Positions 32,349 through 45,140 of a stretch of DNA of 64,000 nt are shown piece after piece. The first letter of the stretch is position 1; each line of letters opens with the position of its first letter. The DNA is from Cryptomeria japonica (lineage: Eukaryota > Streptophyta > Pinopsida > Cupressales > Cupressaceae). The notes beneath the pieces are model-generated. The model was not told the origin of the DNA, searched no databases, and worked only from the letters and a program-made list of their open reading frames with translations. Position numbers and translations under genes: made by a program. The DNA is taken from positions 913,631,840 to 913,695,839 of the forward strand of contig NC_081409.1 in the NCBI RefSeq assembly GCF_030272615.1, in the 5' to 3' direction.

Positions 32349-33454
32349 AAGTCTTTCTCCTTGAATGTTCTAAATCTTCCTTCTTTAGGATCAACCGGTT
32401 GGCTCAAAAGGTGTTGAGCATATGCCTCAAGCATGATAGAGTCAACTTCATACCCCATGGGCATGATCCAAACTATTCTAGGCTCCATGACTTCCATTTG
32501 ACATTGATCTTTATCAACCATGCAACAAATATTTTGCTCATAATTTTTTACAATCGCCTTAGGGATTCTTTCTCTATCCTTCATTGCAGCTTGGAAATAT
32601 TTGCAATAACCCTAGAGAGAATATATTCTCATTGTAGCATCTCTTATTCCCCACAATCCATCTTTGAGTTGCATTGCCACTGGTCTATCATAGGCCCATT
32701 GGACCTTTCCTTTTACATTGGGTATCTCATTCAACAAATATAAGGCCAAGCAAATAAGAAGAGTTACGTATTTAAAAGTATGCTTCTTATCTTTCTTAAT
32801 CTTCTTCAAATTACTCATCAACTCATTCAAAAGGACTATGCACAGCTCATACCTCACGTCATTCTTCAACATCTAATATGTAGAGTATATGGAAATTCTA
32901 GAGACGGAGTTGTGTCTGTTGGATTGGTAAACTTTGTATTCTACCACCATTGATGTAAACTTCACATCATGCTCTAAAATGTCATTTATGGTCATCACTC
33001 TGCTATCGAACTTGGAACCAATAGTGGCTATCACTGTGTTATTCGACACTTTCCTCAGGCCAGGTACTTCACCGGTTTCATTGAGGCATGTCACAACTTG
33101 AATTACATGTTTGGTGATCTTGTGAGGCCTATCAAGCCATATGAACTCATCATGGAATTGACTAAGAATAAAACAGATCCACTCTACTTCATCGAACAAC
33201 GAAAAATGGATGAACTGCAAAAATCCCTTGTCCTAAAGAACCTTATATTCTGGTTTGAGGTTTCAAAAACTATTCGCCAAGTGTTTGTTGTACAAGTTCA
33301 ACATATCAGCGTTACCAAGCTCCTCAAGATCACAATGGATGTATGCCCTAATATCTTCATTATGAAGAATATCGTAGGGTACCGAATAAAATGCACCTTT
33401 TGGATTGTCTTCAATAGACTTGAAAGGATGTTTCTTAAAAGTAGGTATGGTCCT
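32349..33454 (-). pseudogene. G2 ORF2, conserved unknown domain
   Basis: Reading leftward from the gypsy insertion, the minus strand encodes TIPTFKKHPFKSIEDNPKG, then YIHCDLEELGNADMLNLYN, then HFVLSQFHDEFIWLDRPHKI with KHVIQVVTCLNETGEVPGLR. Further on are TFKYVTLLICLALYLLNEIP, KVQWAYDRPVAMQLKDGL and KAIVKNYEQNICCMVDKDQC, then PMGYEVDSIMLEAYAQHLLS. Several stretches align by eye with G1 ORF2 (ISGYIDYKLEDLGS; AIHAVTSFCNIGEVLAL; VQWSTDLLISRQIKESL; EPMGYEVVNDLLIKYA). The domain of about 400 residues resembles no enzyme I can name. It is broken by a few stops and frameshifts (33263, 32873, 32612 and 32587 regions). Confidence 0.72.
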
Positions 33455-34728
33455 TGTAGACACCTAAAATTGTCTCATTGATCATGTACTAATTATCCAT
33501 CTAATTAATTAATTAATTCTTTAATTATTTAATTAAGTTAATTACTCTTATTCTTCTAATTTCATATTTCCTCATCATCTTACTAATTATTCTATTTCTT
33601 ATTCTTTCATCATTTAATCATTTAACCATTTTCTAATGCTAATTAAATATTTATTGTTTAATTGATTCTAATTAATTCCCCAATTTAAATCATCTTTATT
33701 ATTTAAATTAATTAATTCTCAATTTCTATCTCTATTCATCTAATCATTCAACCCTTTTCTAAATATTAATTAAATATTTATTATTTAATTAATTATGATT
33801 TAATTCCTTTAATTTAAATAATCTTTATTATTTAATTAAATTCTATGTCTAAATAATTAAATAGTTTCTTTAAATTATTTAATTAACTAATTAATTCTTC
33901 CAAATCCCCAAATTCTCATTTCATTTAATTTCACATTTCTTCTAATTTCAATTACATGTGCATGATTTCAAAAATCAAATTGAAAATCAAAGTCAAGTTC
34001 TAAATATATTCAAATACTAAATTGAATTTAAAATAAATTCAATTATTTGAATTAAAATCTCATGCAAAGATTAAATTGAAAATCTAAGTCAAAGTGCAAG
34101 CACATGCTAAATTAATTAATTCAATCAATTAATTAATTAAATCATTATCTCTCCAATCTTTATTTCCATCTTTTAGTTAGCTTTTTCTAAATAAAGCTTT
34201 CTTTGTCATCTTCTTAATTTCCTCCAATCATTCTTTTTCTTCCTTGAGTTATCTTTTTCTCAATTAGTTAACTCCTTTAATCTATTCAATCTATTTTGTT
34301 TCAACTCTAAATCAACAGTTCAACTATCAATTTTCATGTGAGCTCACCTGAGTTCCACCTCTTGATCAATCTATTCTACCTTTCAATCAATCTTCACCAA
34401 TAATCTATAAATTGAGCATTCAATCTCTATTTTCACTCCTCCTCAATCCTGGACAATTACTCTGAATCATGAACTTTGAATCTTTGTGTCATTTATAGGT
34501 TGCCAGCGCAATATCTGAGAGCCATCATACAACAAAGAAGAGAAGAACAATGGAAGTTATACGCAGTCACAGAATAGGGAGTTTTGATTGATTTAATTTA
34601 TAATTCCTATTTTGATTTGATTTTGTTATTTCATTGTCTATTTGTTAGAATTCTTTGATTAGATAGGAATTCATGATTTCCCTTTGCTTCTAATTGATAT
34701 ATTTTAAGGATGAATTTTATATGCGACA
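33455..34728 (+). repeat. Gypsy 5' LTR
   Basis: Starts TGTAGACACCTAAAATTGTC and ends GATGAATTTTATATGCGACA. It pairs with 58311-59523; small indels explain the 61-bp length difference. It is rich in AATTAATT-type text. The first 20 bases are shared with the LTR start of LARD-1. Confidence 0.92.
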
Positions 34729-34730
34729 TT

Positions 34731-34750
34731 TTGGTGAACCCGACGTAAAC
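34731..34750 (+). other. Gypsy primer binding site
   Basis: TTGGTGAACCCGACGTAAAC follows the LTR end within 2-3 bases; TGG complements a tRNA CCA end. The tRNA is not assigned. Confidence 0.7.
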
Positions 34751-35129
34751 AACAGCTAATTAACCTTCTCTGTTTTATGTGTTATTTTTGCAGATCGTAC
34801 AAAATTTTTTTCCTTTTTTGCAGGTTTTGTACGGATTTCAAGACAAATCTCTTCATCATGTATTCACGGTTGCATCATTACACAATCACATAAACAGGAC
34901 TACGCAATCAACCAGACGGGGTTACGCATTCATGCGGAACCCATCACACAATCTCCTACAAAGGATCACACATTCACTCTGAGATTATTATGCATTCATT
35001 TTGAATATTTTTTGTTCTGATAATTCTGTTTTTATTCCTTTTCTGTTCTCTACTCTATTTAATTCTACATGAAATTGGGTAAATATAGAAACTGATTATT
35101 TTTATTGCATGTTTTTGTTATAACAGTTT

Positions 35130-35366
35130 ATGGCACGTAAGGTACAATTCAGGATTTCAGGTGCCAGAAGGACAAAGGAACAAAAAAGGCAAGCCAGAAG
35201 CTATCAGAAAATTCTCAAAGTAGAAAAGAAGATACAAGATTGGGAAGACCAACCAACCATTTACATATACAACAACTTAGTTCTCTCATATCAGGTGAAA
35301 TATGATTTGATCAACATTGAATGGATGATGAGGGATCTAGCTAGGGCCTCACAATCTGTTTTGTAG
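35130..35366 (+). CDS. Small basic ORF in gypsy leader (78 aa)
   Basis: An intact ATG-to-stop frame. The N-terminal 40 residues are very basic (ARRTKEQKRQARSYQKILK) and the rest is neutral with aromatic residues (TIYIYNNLVLSYQVKYDL). Some long gypsy elements have short ORFs upstream of gag. No family is recognised, there is no proof of translation, and chance is possible in AT-rich sequence, though the composition is unlike its surroundings. Confidence 0.4.
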   Translation: MARKVQFRISGARRTKEQKRQARSYQKILKVEKKIQDWEDQPTIYIYNNLVLSYQVKYDLINIEWMMRDLARASQSVL

Positions 35367-35590
35367 GTTTTTGATCAAGTTTAGCTTCAATTTTTATTTT
35401 TTTGTGTTATCTGCCTGTGTGTCATGCAATCACATTGTTATCAGCATGCAATCGACCTATTAGTATCACGCATTTGGCTTGACAACATTATGCAATCGCC
35501 CATGCAGGTTCGCGCAATCGCACAACCTGTGGCAAACTTACAAAAAGGATTGGATAATTATTAGATCAATTGCACTCATACTCTCACACT

Positions 35591-35825
35591 TCATATTTTG
35601 TTGCTTAAAACCAACAATGGTTAAAATGGACATGCATGCATAACACTTCGGTTTGGTGCTTAAAATTAACATTGGTTAAAATTGACATGCATGTATAACA
35701 CTTCGATTTGATCTTAAAATCAACAATGGTTAAAATTGACATGCAAGCCTTCACATTTCAGTTTGGTGTTTAAAATTGACATGCATATGTGTATTCAACA
35801 CTTCAATTTGGGCTTAAAATGAATG
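35591..35825. repeat. Tandem units of about 56 bp, 4 copies
   Basis: Units carry CTTAAAATTAACATTGGTTA followed by AAATTGACATGCATG and ACACTTCGGTTTG. The fourth copy is shortened. Confidence 0.85.
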
Positions 35826-36795
35826 CGAATCAGGCTGCACATAGATTAAATCACATTTTATTTTCTTAAGGGAAAGAACTTTTATCATGTTTGGGGTGGA
35901 TCTACTATTGCATTAACTAACTTTCCACCCGCCTTCAGGGTCTTGGGAGAAAGGAAGGAGGTGACAACGACACTCAATTTTATTTTATTTCATGTAGTGA
36001 GGGGTATCTTTGACTGGGGATTTCATCACCCCGTAGAGGTACTTCAAATTGGGATGCGTTGGGGATATCATCTCTTCCAGTGTACTCTCGAGCGGGTTTT
36101 TTGAGCCGCTATATAAAAATATTAATCAGGTGGCTAGAGTGTTGAGTGAATTTGACATATGTGAGGGCCTTCCCTACACCGATAAGCTCAACTAAAGTCT
36201 TAAGTGGCTTTCTCTGAGAATCCATCGTTGGATCATGACCCCTCAAAATTTTACAATAAGAACCAACTTAGTAGCCCAAAACCCTACATTCAGTGATTCC
36301 GGGAGTGTGGATCGTACCCCATAGATACCCTTCATGTACCTTACATTATGATACATAAATCCCTCGGTTATAAGATCTTCAAATCTTCAGGGTAAGAGAG
36401 ACTAGCATGCTCAAGAAGTGTGTGCCGTGGAGTGGAGCCAGTGCTGCCAGACTCTTTGTCTGTTTATTTTGTTTCGGTATTTCGTAAGGGCCTCATTTTA
36501 AATGGTTTCTAATTTCTAGCCTAAGATTGTATTATGTGCTTTTATATGTATCGTTGTATCAGACCAGTATTGAGTCAGTCATTTGGGCTATTTCAGGCCC
36601 TATCCTGCGTATCTCTGAATCCTCTTAGATTGTTTGAAAACCAGTTCAGTGAGCTATATCTACCTCCAAACAATTGTTCTCAGACTTGAAAAAACTAGAA
36701 AACTTGCCCTACACGGATAATTACTGAAAACAAAGTCCATTTTGAAACATCAGACAGTCCTACAAACTCAAGGTTTTACATACTTGTGACCATAG

Positions 36796-37010
36796 GTAGT
36801 CCTTGCATAGTCCTCATTTACATCCTTACTATTGTCCTAAGTCCTTGCATAGTCCTCATTTACGTCCTTAATATTGTCCTAAGTCTTTACATAGTCCTCA
36901 TTTACGTCCTTACTATCTTCCTAAGTCCTCATTTACATCCCTACTATCGTCTTAAGTCCTTGCAAAGTCCTTATTATCATCCTCATATATGTCCTTGTCT
37001 AGACCTCATA
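36796..37010. repeat. Tandem units of about 54 bp with GTCCTCATTTACGTCCTTA
   Basis: Three to four copies of AAGTCCTTGCATAGTCCTCA, then TTTACGTCCTTACTATTGTC, just upstream of gag. They give the Ile/Val/Leu-rich frame starting at 36786, which I do not take as a gene. Confidence 0.85.
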
Positions 37011-37058
37011 TACATTTGTCTTTGTCCATCATCATTTACAAAGTCATAGCATGCATCT

Positions 37059-39648
37059 TAATGGGTCTCCCAGGTGATGGTTTTCTCCCCTTCGAGCAAC
37101 CTAGTCTAGTGCCAAACGGCAGTCAAGGAGAAATCATTGAAGGTCTAGCTAACTTAGCCTGGTACTCAAGGAGAAACGCACCCCAGTATATAGGAGTCGA
37201 GTATGAGATTCGGATAAATATCGAGTATAAAATTGCCCATAGGATTGATAGAGAAATTATTGCATAATGTCTAAGAGAAGATTTTGAAAAACTTGCACTA
37301 CAGAAATCTCATAATACTCAACAAGTCTCGCGTCAAAATCCCCAATAGAGAGTCTAGTCTAGTCTTGCATACCTCATACTTGGGTCTAGAGTCTAGCATT
37401 AGTTTTCATCTTGCATATAGAAGTCTTAAATGCTCGTCACAAGGTCAGAAAAGGCAAAAGGTACAATGGACCCAAATAACGACTTGTTAGTAAACCCAGC
37501 TTGGAATATGGACATATCAACTAATCAACAATCAAGTTCTCAGGCTATGTCTAAATTACATAAACTACAACAACATTTAGTACGAGAAGAAATTGAGTCA
37601 ACTCAACAAGATCCACATGTCCTTATGATCTTAGATGCACTTATACATAGTGATAGGGACAAATATCTCTCATTGTTATTACAAAATAGGGAAAATTTAC
37701 CTAAGGATTTTGATGTCACAAAGATCTTACCACTAGGAAATACTTTAGGTCAAGATAACAACCAAATACTACATATAGCACAAATGCAAGCAATGACCTC
37801 CAGTTTTCCTCGGAACACATACGCAAACAAATGTCATTACAAATGCAAATTCTCAATCAAGTGCATCATCCTCAACAATAAATGCCAGCGCACCAACACA
37901 GAACATACCAATAATATCAAGTGTCTCAACACCTATTCAAACACATATTCTTCATACAACAAGTGCAACTCAACCTCCGATTTCCTATTCCATAGGATCG
38001 ACATATAGTCACCAAAATACAACAACTACAACTCAACCTAACATGGGCTCACATATCAACTATTTCACACTACCTAGTAGAATGCATAACATGAGAAATT
38101 ATAATCATGGAACCTTCCAACAACCTCCTAGTTATGCCACCACAAATCCTTTTGTGGGACATACATAGACACAAGGTGTACCTTTAACTCAAACGGATAT
38201 TTTAACACAACAGTTACACAATTTGCAACAATAGGTAACTACTATGCAAACCAACAATGATAAAAAGAGCTACACATTACAGGACTTACATCCTTATCCT
38301 TTTGATCACACATTGTACATGCCACCTTTCCCACAAGATTTTGAAATGCCAAAATTTGACAAATACCGAGAGAAAAGTGATCCTAGAGACCACATCAAAG
38401 AATTTTTTACGGCATGCATAGAAGTTACAATAGAGGACACTTACTTAATTTTACTATTTCCTAAAAGTTTAGGAGGCCCAGCCTTAGAGTAGTTTTCACA
38501 TTTACCACCAACCATCACATCATGTGGAGAATTAGCTAAATACTTTATTGCAAATTTTTCACATAACATTGAAACCCTAGTCACTCTAATGGACTTGTGT
38601 GTCGTGAAAAAATACGAGAATGAAACTTTTGCATCCTTCATACAATGATGGAGGGCTCTCTATAGGAGGTGTAAAACATTTATTCCAGAAACAGAGCAAG
38701 TGGATATGTTCATAGAAAACTTGATCCCTAAAATTAAATATCCTATACAAATGCAATGTTTAAACACGTTCAAACAAATCACAGAAAAATCTGTAAAGTG
38801 TGAGAAAGGGCTACTGAAACAAGGTCTCATTAAGTATGGCAACAACAACAATAATGATAAATATAAGTTTTGGTTGAAAAATAAAAAATGTGACCAACGA
38901 TGGTGTTGTAGACACCCGTACAATAAACAAAACTCAACCGGTTTTATCTTTAGGCACAAGTCAATCATTAAATCCATATACGAAGAATAATACTACCTCA
39001 ACAAACGTAAACGCTACGCAAAACATGAACACAAAGTACCCCAGGGTAAATGTTCCAAGAAGAAATTACACACCTCTAGGGGAACCTATTGAATCAGCGC
39101 TAAAAAATTTAATACAGACAAATATGATCACTTTGTTGGAAATAAGAGTATATGAACCAGGTCCTTTCAAACCCAAATGGTGGAATGATAATGATTTTTG
39201 TGATTATCATCGGATTAAAGGTCACAAAACAACAAGTTGCTATAAATTGAAAAACTTGGTTCAAGATATGATAGACCAAGGTAACATCACGATCGATATC
39301 AATAAAACCTCAAGAAACATAAATCATACAATATGTAAGGATCCATTTGTTAAGCATGACAAAGGGAAGGCTACTACATTAGGAACTCAAGATAATACAG
39401 CTAACTACACAAAGGTCACATATGACTACACTGTTAATGTCATTAGCTTAGGAGATGTAGTAAACAATGATTCACAAGAAACACTTGATCAAGATGAGGG
39501 GTATCTAGATACTCACACAGATGATAACCACATTTGCATGTTGTCAAAGGTACCGAAATACGATGAAGACAGAAATCTTTGTCTCGAAGATTGGGGGCAT
39601 GATGAACCATTTCATTTAGTATGGTTTGAAGATAAAATTATAGAATAA
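37059..39648 (+). pseudogene. Gypsy gag with zinc-finger-like C-terminus
   Basis: The likely start is ATG 37059 (MGLPGDGFLPFEQPSLVPNG). Pieces in two frames follow, with DPHVLMILDALIHSDRDKYL, then at 38244 the retrotransposon gag capsid: FEMPKFDKYREKSDPRDHIK, LFPKSLGGPALE, FSHLPPTITSCGELAKYF. The C-terminal part is CDYHRIKGHKTTSCYKLKNL (CX2HX4GHX4C-like), a modified zinc knuckle typical of Tat/Athila-type plant gypsy Gag. TAG at 38490-38492 and TGA at 38646-38648 replace Trp/Arg-type codons; a frameshift lies near 37830 and another near 38890. The last open piece ends at 39646-39648. The protein would form the particle in the cytoplasm. Confidence 0.85.
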
Positions 39649-39749
39649 ATCATGGATGTCAAACATACACATGAAAACTATGAGGAGGGATTTAACATAA
39701 ACCTTGATAGCACAACATATGATACTATAACAATACCTGCAAAAGAGAT

Positions 39750-40503
39750 GATACGGTGGCCACAATCACAATAACTCCCAGAGACAGAGACTGTGTAGTA
39801 GTTACTCATAGATCAAAGGTAACTTTACAAGGAGTACCACCAAATCATTCACTAGTAGTAGGGACTTAAAATGTTGTTGACCAACTTAAAAAAAACCCGG
39901 CAAAAATATCACTATTTAAATTACTACGTATTTCACCCACTCATAGAGTTATTCTAGATAAAGCACTTCAAGATTCAGTAGTGGACAGAGATATAGACGA
40001 AAATTCCTTCCAGTCCATGGTAGGAAAATTAGCAAAAGACACTCGTATTGTATTCACCTAACAAGACATTCCTAGTGACAGACTGCTCCATAATGACCTG
40101 CTACATCTAGAAGCTTACATACATAAAAGAAGAATCTGAAGAGTACTCATAGATGGAGGAGCCAGTCTCAACATTTGTACTTTAAAGTTCGTTAGGGCAG
40201 TAGGATATTCTTAACTTCACATTGATGCATCCAAGAGGATAAATATCAAGGCATATGATGGAAAATGTCCATCAAAAGGAACTGTAACACTACCCGTATA
40301 AGTGGGACCTATAATAATAGAGGTTTCTTTTCATGTTTTGGACAGAGAAATAGGATATAGCATGTTATTGGGCTACCCATGGATCCATACCATGCAAGTA
40401 GTAACATCCACATTCCATCAGTGTGTCAAATTCACATATAATGGTATTGAAATCACCATAAAAGGTGATCCAGATCCCTTCCAACACTACAATTACTTGA
40501 AAG
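39750..40503 (+). pseudogene. Gypsy aspartic protease, cut by G1
   Basis: Conserved text in this region includes HRSKVTLQGVPPNHSLV, NPAKISLFKLLRISPTHR, and the active-site motif VLIDGGASLNICTLKF near 40143-40190. This Asp-Gly-Gly form is common in Tat/Athila lineages. It is followed by REIGYSMLLGYPWIHTMQ and DPDPFQHYNYLK. Stops lie near 39867, 40060, 40137, 40213 and 40299. G1 inserts at 40504 just after the domain; the frame resumes after 48077. Confidence 0.85.
40499..40503. other. Target-site duplication GAAAG, left copy (G1)
   Basis: GAAAG before the left LTR and again at 48073-48077 after the right LTR. Confidence 0.92.
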
Positions 40504-41673
40504 TGATGAATACTAAGAGGGGGGGTGAATTAGTATACCAAAAAATATTGTAAACAATCCTTTAAATAGTTTAGTAGATAACTGGTGCAACAGATTCACT
40601 AATAAACCGGTTAAGATAAATGCAGACCAAATAGCAAACAAAGCATTCACCCACAAGAGCACAATCACCATAACACAAGATATTTGACATGGAAACCCAA
40701 ATGGGAAAAACCATGGTGAGAAAAAACTCACAAGTAACTATCTGCATAATAGAAACCAGAGCGGTTAAGGTCGAACCAGTTAAGGTCATACAATGTTCTT
40801 CACCAGAACAGATCTTGTTAGGAATCTAGATCTCTGTTAGGAGATAAATCCTATTAAAGACTACCTTGTTAAAGGATTTTAGATCCATAGTTGTGAACCA
40901 CCTTGTTAGAGGATTTACAAAGGCTTTTTTGGGCCTACCCGGTTAAGGGTTTCAGACTTGTCGAAGATATTAGTAATCAACAAAGTGAGTGATCTAGATA
41001 CTAGTACAGTATACTTGGTTAGATCCTTTACAACTCATTGTTAATGCATTTCAACATTACTTCAGTCTTCAATATCTCCACACTCTACCTCTTCACATAC
41101 TCCTAATCTTCTCTTCAATGATCACACATAACCTTTTCTGTCACACTTCTCTTATACATGCAAACCCTAGACATGATGTCCTTATAAAGAAAACTGATTT
41201 CATGTCGGTCCAATAGGATTAGACTACAAGTTCCTAGGTTCAGTGCATCTAGCCACATTTGGTAGCATGACACAAAATCACTGCCAAAGTGTCGGTGGAT
41301 GATAACTCATCACACATTATAGAAATACCGGTTGGTAACTCATCACACAGTAATACCGGTTAATACAATATACCGATTACCGGTTGTCAAAAATGAAGAT
41401 TGGTAGATCAAAGTGTTTCAATCAAAAGTTAACTACCGCTTGGTTCCTTTGTAGCGCTTGTGATCCTTGAACCACTTGAGGTCTCCATACCGCTTGATCT
41501 CTTCAGTCAATCTGTGACTGGTAAACATCTTCTACAAAATACCGATAGTCTAAAGACTATACATACACAATAATACACAATATCAGTTGGAGCAATTACC
41601 GGTGAGCATAACTCATACATCAAGAAAGTGTGTGTCCATCAATGACAATCAAAACATCATCAAAATGTGAACA
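40504..41673 (-). repeat. G1 left (3') LTR
   Basis: Plus strand: TGATGAATACTAAGAGGGGG to CATCAAAATGTGAACA. It includes CATGGAAACCCAAATGGGAA at 40687-40706, and many ACCGGTT/CCGGTTA-type motifs. Confidence 0.93.
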
Positions 41674-41690
41674 ATCTCCCCCTTTGGAAT
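41674..41690 (-). other. G1 polypurine tract
   Basis: The minus strand reads TTCCAAAGGGGGAGAT directly before TGTTCACATTTTG of the 3' LTR. Confidence 0.8.
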
Positions 41691-42188
41691 TGATGGCAAC
41701 ACTTAGGAAAATTTTGACATCTAAGTGTTTTTAAAACAAAAATACCATAATCAAAATTACTCACCCTAAGCATATACACTATCCCTTTTGTAGAAATTAC
41801 AATATACACTACTCCCCAAAGTGGTAACATGAAAGTACATGAAATGGTACCATTCACCAAAATTTTAATGTACACTACTCCCCCTTTGCCAACAATGACA
41901 AAGTAATGCAGAATAACCCCTTTTTGCATATATAATAAAATAGAGTAGATGTTCATGACAATAAGGAATGAAATTTATCAAAAATGGATTTAAAGTCCTG
42001 CATAAAAGTTTTCATGGCCAATGTACATGACTCAAATAATGAGGTAGCAACCTCACTTTTAGTCTTCATCTGGAAATTTCTTCCATTGCATCAATGGTAC
42101 TCATCTCTTGAGTTATCGTGATAGCTTCCAGGTTGAGAAAACATTTCTAAAGAATATGCAGTCTTGGCAATAAGAGCAGTTGAAGCTC
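41691..42188 (-). other. G1 3' untranslated region
   Basis: About 500 bp with no reading frame; further CCCCTT/CTCCCC purine runs on the minus strand near 41812 and 41878 resemble extra polypurine tracts. Confidence 0.6.
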
Positions 42189-45140
42189 CTACAAATCTTT
42201 AGACCGGTTGCTAATCTCTAAGTCCATCTTGGCTGTTAGAAGCTGATAATGATGAACCATTTGCCCATATGTAGCGAATGAATCATATGCAATCTTGAAA
42301 TTGCTGATATAAGCCTGTAACTCCGATTGGAGTTGATCTTTTTGTTTAAGCACATCATCACAAAATAGATGGGGTTGGAAGATTTTACTCAATAGTAATT
42401 TACCTTCACCCATTGCAACACTGATATCATTATGTTGTTTCAGTAGTTGTGACCATAGTTCATTCATTTGCTTAATTAAGGCAGTGTTGAGTGCCTTTTC
42501 ATGGTTCTTCTTTGTGGTGGCTTCAGCAACATCTTCCAAGCATTGTACCTGGTCCTCCACTACGGTACATAGAAGTTTAAGCTTGGACAAAGAGGAATCG
42601 ATACTAGGGAGGTTGGTACCAAGAATTAGATTGGTAAGGGTGTCAATCGCAGTTAGTATGACATCTTGTTCTTTCTTCCTCCGCAACTCTTCCAGTCTCT
42701 CCTGTGCAAGTTTGATGCTTTGAAGTAGCTCAGACTCATCTATTGATTGAAGATCAATAGGACTGGTGGTATCAACCTATTTGGTTTGATCATCGGTTGC
42801 CTTAGGAGTCTCGGCTTGTTTGTTCTTCTATGCTTCCTTATCCTCTTTTGCTTTTTTCTTATCCTCTTCTTTCTTCTTTTGCTCCTCTTTCTTCTCCATT
42901 TCTTCTTTCTTCATTTCCTCTTCTTGCTTTTTCTTCTTCTCCTCCTTCTTCCTTTATTCTTCCTTCCTCTTGTCTTCTCTTTCTTCTTCTCTTCTTCTTT
43001 CCTTTTCTCCTCTTCTTTCCTTTTCTCCTCTTCTTTCCTCTTCTCCTCTTCTTTCCTCTTCGCCTCTTCTTTTCTCTTCTCCTCTTCTTTCCTCTTCTCT
43101 TATTTTCTTCCTACCTTGCTTTTTCTTCTTGCTCTTTGTCTTGTTTCTCTTTTTCAGCTTTTTCCTTGTCCCGTTTCTCTTTCTCTATGTCCGGAGTGAC
43201 ATCCTCAATATCTAAAGCATCAACATCAATAGTGTCAATTTTCTCTGTCACTCTTTCACCTTAATTGTCAAATACTTCATCTAGTTTTCCTGATGATAGG
43301 TCAGGTTCTTGTTCAGCCTTCTTATTGGCTTCAGATACTTGGTGTATTCTGACAACAACTTTCACATGTATGTGAGTATCCTTTTCCACTTCAGAAGCTT
43401 TACCTTCTAGTAGCATGAGCCTTCTCCTTCTCATGAAGAAGATGCCTTTGTTCTTATCCATTATCTCAAACAACTCAGAATTAGAAGCATCGTGAAAATA
43501 TTGTGCAAAGATTTTCTCCCTGATTTCCTGTTCTCTTTCAATGGCAATGTGCCATTTATTTTCTAAAGAATTATACAAAGAATCTGTTGTAACCAATCTA
43601 ATCTCTGATGGTGACCTATCATTAACACATAAATATTTGATGACTTCCTGTTCTACCTCTTCTTTTTCATTATCAATAAAATCATCAAAATACTCCTTTA
43701 AATCATCAAGCACTTTTCTCCTAATATTCTTAATTGTCCTCTGACAATGTGTCATTGGCTTATAAGAGGAAACATCTATATTTACCGGTGCTGAAGTTGC
43801 AAGAACATTCGGTAGATTTTGTCTTTTTGCTTGATTGCCTTGTCTTCTTTGGTTGAATTTCCAGTTCAGTGTCCTTTGATTCTGGTGAGCTGGTTTTGGT
43901 TTTCCGCACAACCTCAGGTTTCTTCTTAGTTGGTGACCGCTTGGTCACTTTCGGACTAGCAGAGGTAACCGGTGTAGATACCGATGGCACTGCTTTACCC
44001 TTTTTCTATTTTGGATCTTCAACCGGTGTGACCCTCTCCATGTAGGTACATGTTCTCTTTTACTTTGCATCCAGTGGTGAGGCAAGTAGGGTAGAGGCAT
44101 ACTTGATCAATAGGTCATTCACCACTTCATAACCCATAGGTTCAACTGCTTCCTTTCTCGGTTCCATCGCTTCCATTATGCATTTATCTACCTTTATTGT
44201 GAAGCAGATGTCATCTTTATATTCCTTCACAATATCATCAGATATCCTCATCCTCTAGTTCATTTTCCGCTTGAATTCATTAAAATACTTGTTTAGAACC
44301 TCAGTATATCTAGTTCCTACTACTTGTAGACTTTCCTTGATTTGCCTGGAAATTAGTAAGTCAGTAGACCATTGCACATCACCTACTCTAGGGAAATAAC
44401 CTTGAAAGTAGAAGAATAAATTGACCAGAAGTTGTCCAAACCTGAACCTTAGAGAATTATCCTATTTGATGGAATTCAGGTTTAGTAGCAATTGCTTCTG
44501 TAGACAAGTACAAAGGTTAAATGTAGTGTCTTCCTTAATCATTCTATAAGTGGCGTTTACTGCAGTAGTAGAGATAGAAATCATTATGCTGGCATAGAAT
44601 ATCTGGTAACTAATCACCATGTAAGCATATTTCACCAAATCATCTTTGATGGTGTTACACGGTCATCGCCTGTTGGTCACTCACAGAATCGATGAGCTTT
44701 GTCATTTCCGTTTTGGTGACCTTTCATAGAGCTAGTACCTCTCCAATATTGCAGAAACTGGTGACGGCATGAATTGCTTCTGATGTGATGTCACGTGTCT
44801 GCTCGAGATACATCTTATCACCATGTACTCTGCTAAGGATGATGCAGATATGTTCTTTTGTGAACTCTTCCAGAAAGTACACCGCATTGTGCAGTTTCAT
44901 CTTCTCAAGGACACTATACTCAGGTTTGATCTTCTTATCATCCCCACAGAATAGACTTAGCTGGGAATGAATCACTAGGGATCCTAGGTCTTCCAATTTA
45001 TAGTCAATATACCCTGAAATATCTCCCTCAATAATAACTTCAGTGGGTATTTGAGATAGGGCATTGTATTTCATTTTCTTTTGAAGAAATTCAGTTGAAT
45101 CTACAGGTGCACTAGAACTAGAGTGCGATGTAGAAGCCAT
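42189..45140 (-). pseudogene. G1 ORF2: unknown domain, K/E-rich linker, coiled coil
   Basis: From ATG 45138-45140 (MASTSHSSSSAPVDSTEFLQ) the minus strand encodes a conserved part with YIDYKLEDLGSLVIHSQLSL, EHICIILSRVHGDKMYLEQT and VQWSTDLLISRQIKESL. It continues with KEYKDDICFTIKVDKCIMEA and EPMGYEVVNDLLIKYASTLL. Then come a basic Pro/Ser/Lys hinge (KRSPTKKKPEVVRKTKTSSP), a helical part (KVLDDLKEYFDDFIDNEKEE), an EEKRKEE repeat (42840-43130) and a C-terminal coiled coil (QLQSELQAYISNFK). Stops and frameshifts occur at about 44725, 44252, 44058, 43260 and 42690. Expected intact size is roughly 980 codons. I cannot assign a function; the same domain occurs in G2. Confidence 0.75.
42840..43130. 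repeat. Polypyrimidine/polypurine repeat within G1 ORF2
   Basis: Nearly pure C/T on the plus strand, with an imperfect 17-18-bp unit CTCCTCTTCTTTCCTCTT. On the coding (minus) strand it gives a Glu/Lys/Arg repeat. Confidence 0.9.

Larger units (their letters stand above)
34751..37058 (+). other. Gypsy leader with minisatellites
   Basis: About 2.3 kb between primer site and gag. It contains one small basic ORF (35130-35366), a 56-bp array (35591-35825), a 54-bp array (36796-37010), and otherwise no supportable gene. Confidence 0.6.

Noticed and set aside
36786..37049. Ile/Val/Leu-rich frame resembling membrane segments
   Set aside because: Produced by the 54-bp GTCCTCATTTACGTCC tandem repeat; the apparent hydrophobic repeats are a by-product.
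42747..43264. Three plus-strand frames of 130-150 codons rich in Ser, Phe and Leu
   Set aside because: They are the complement of the Glu/Lys-rich repeat of G1 ORF2; the polypyrimidine tract opens all frames.
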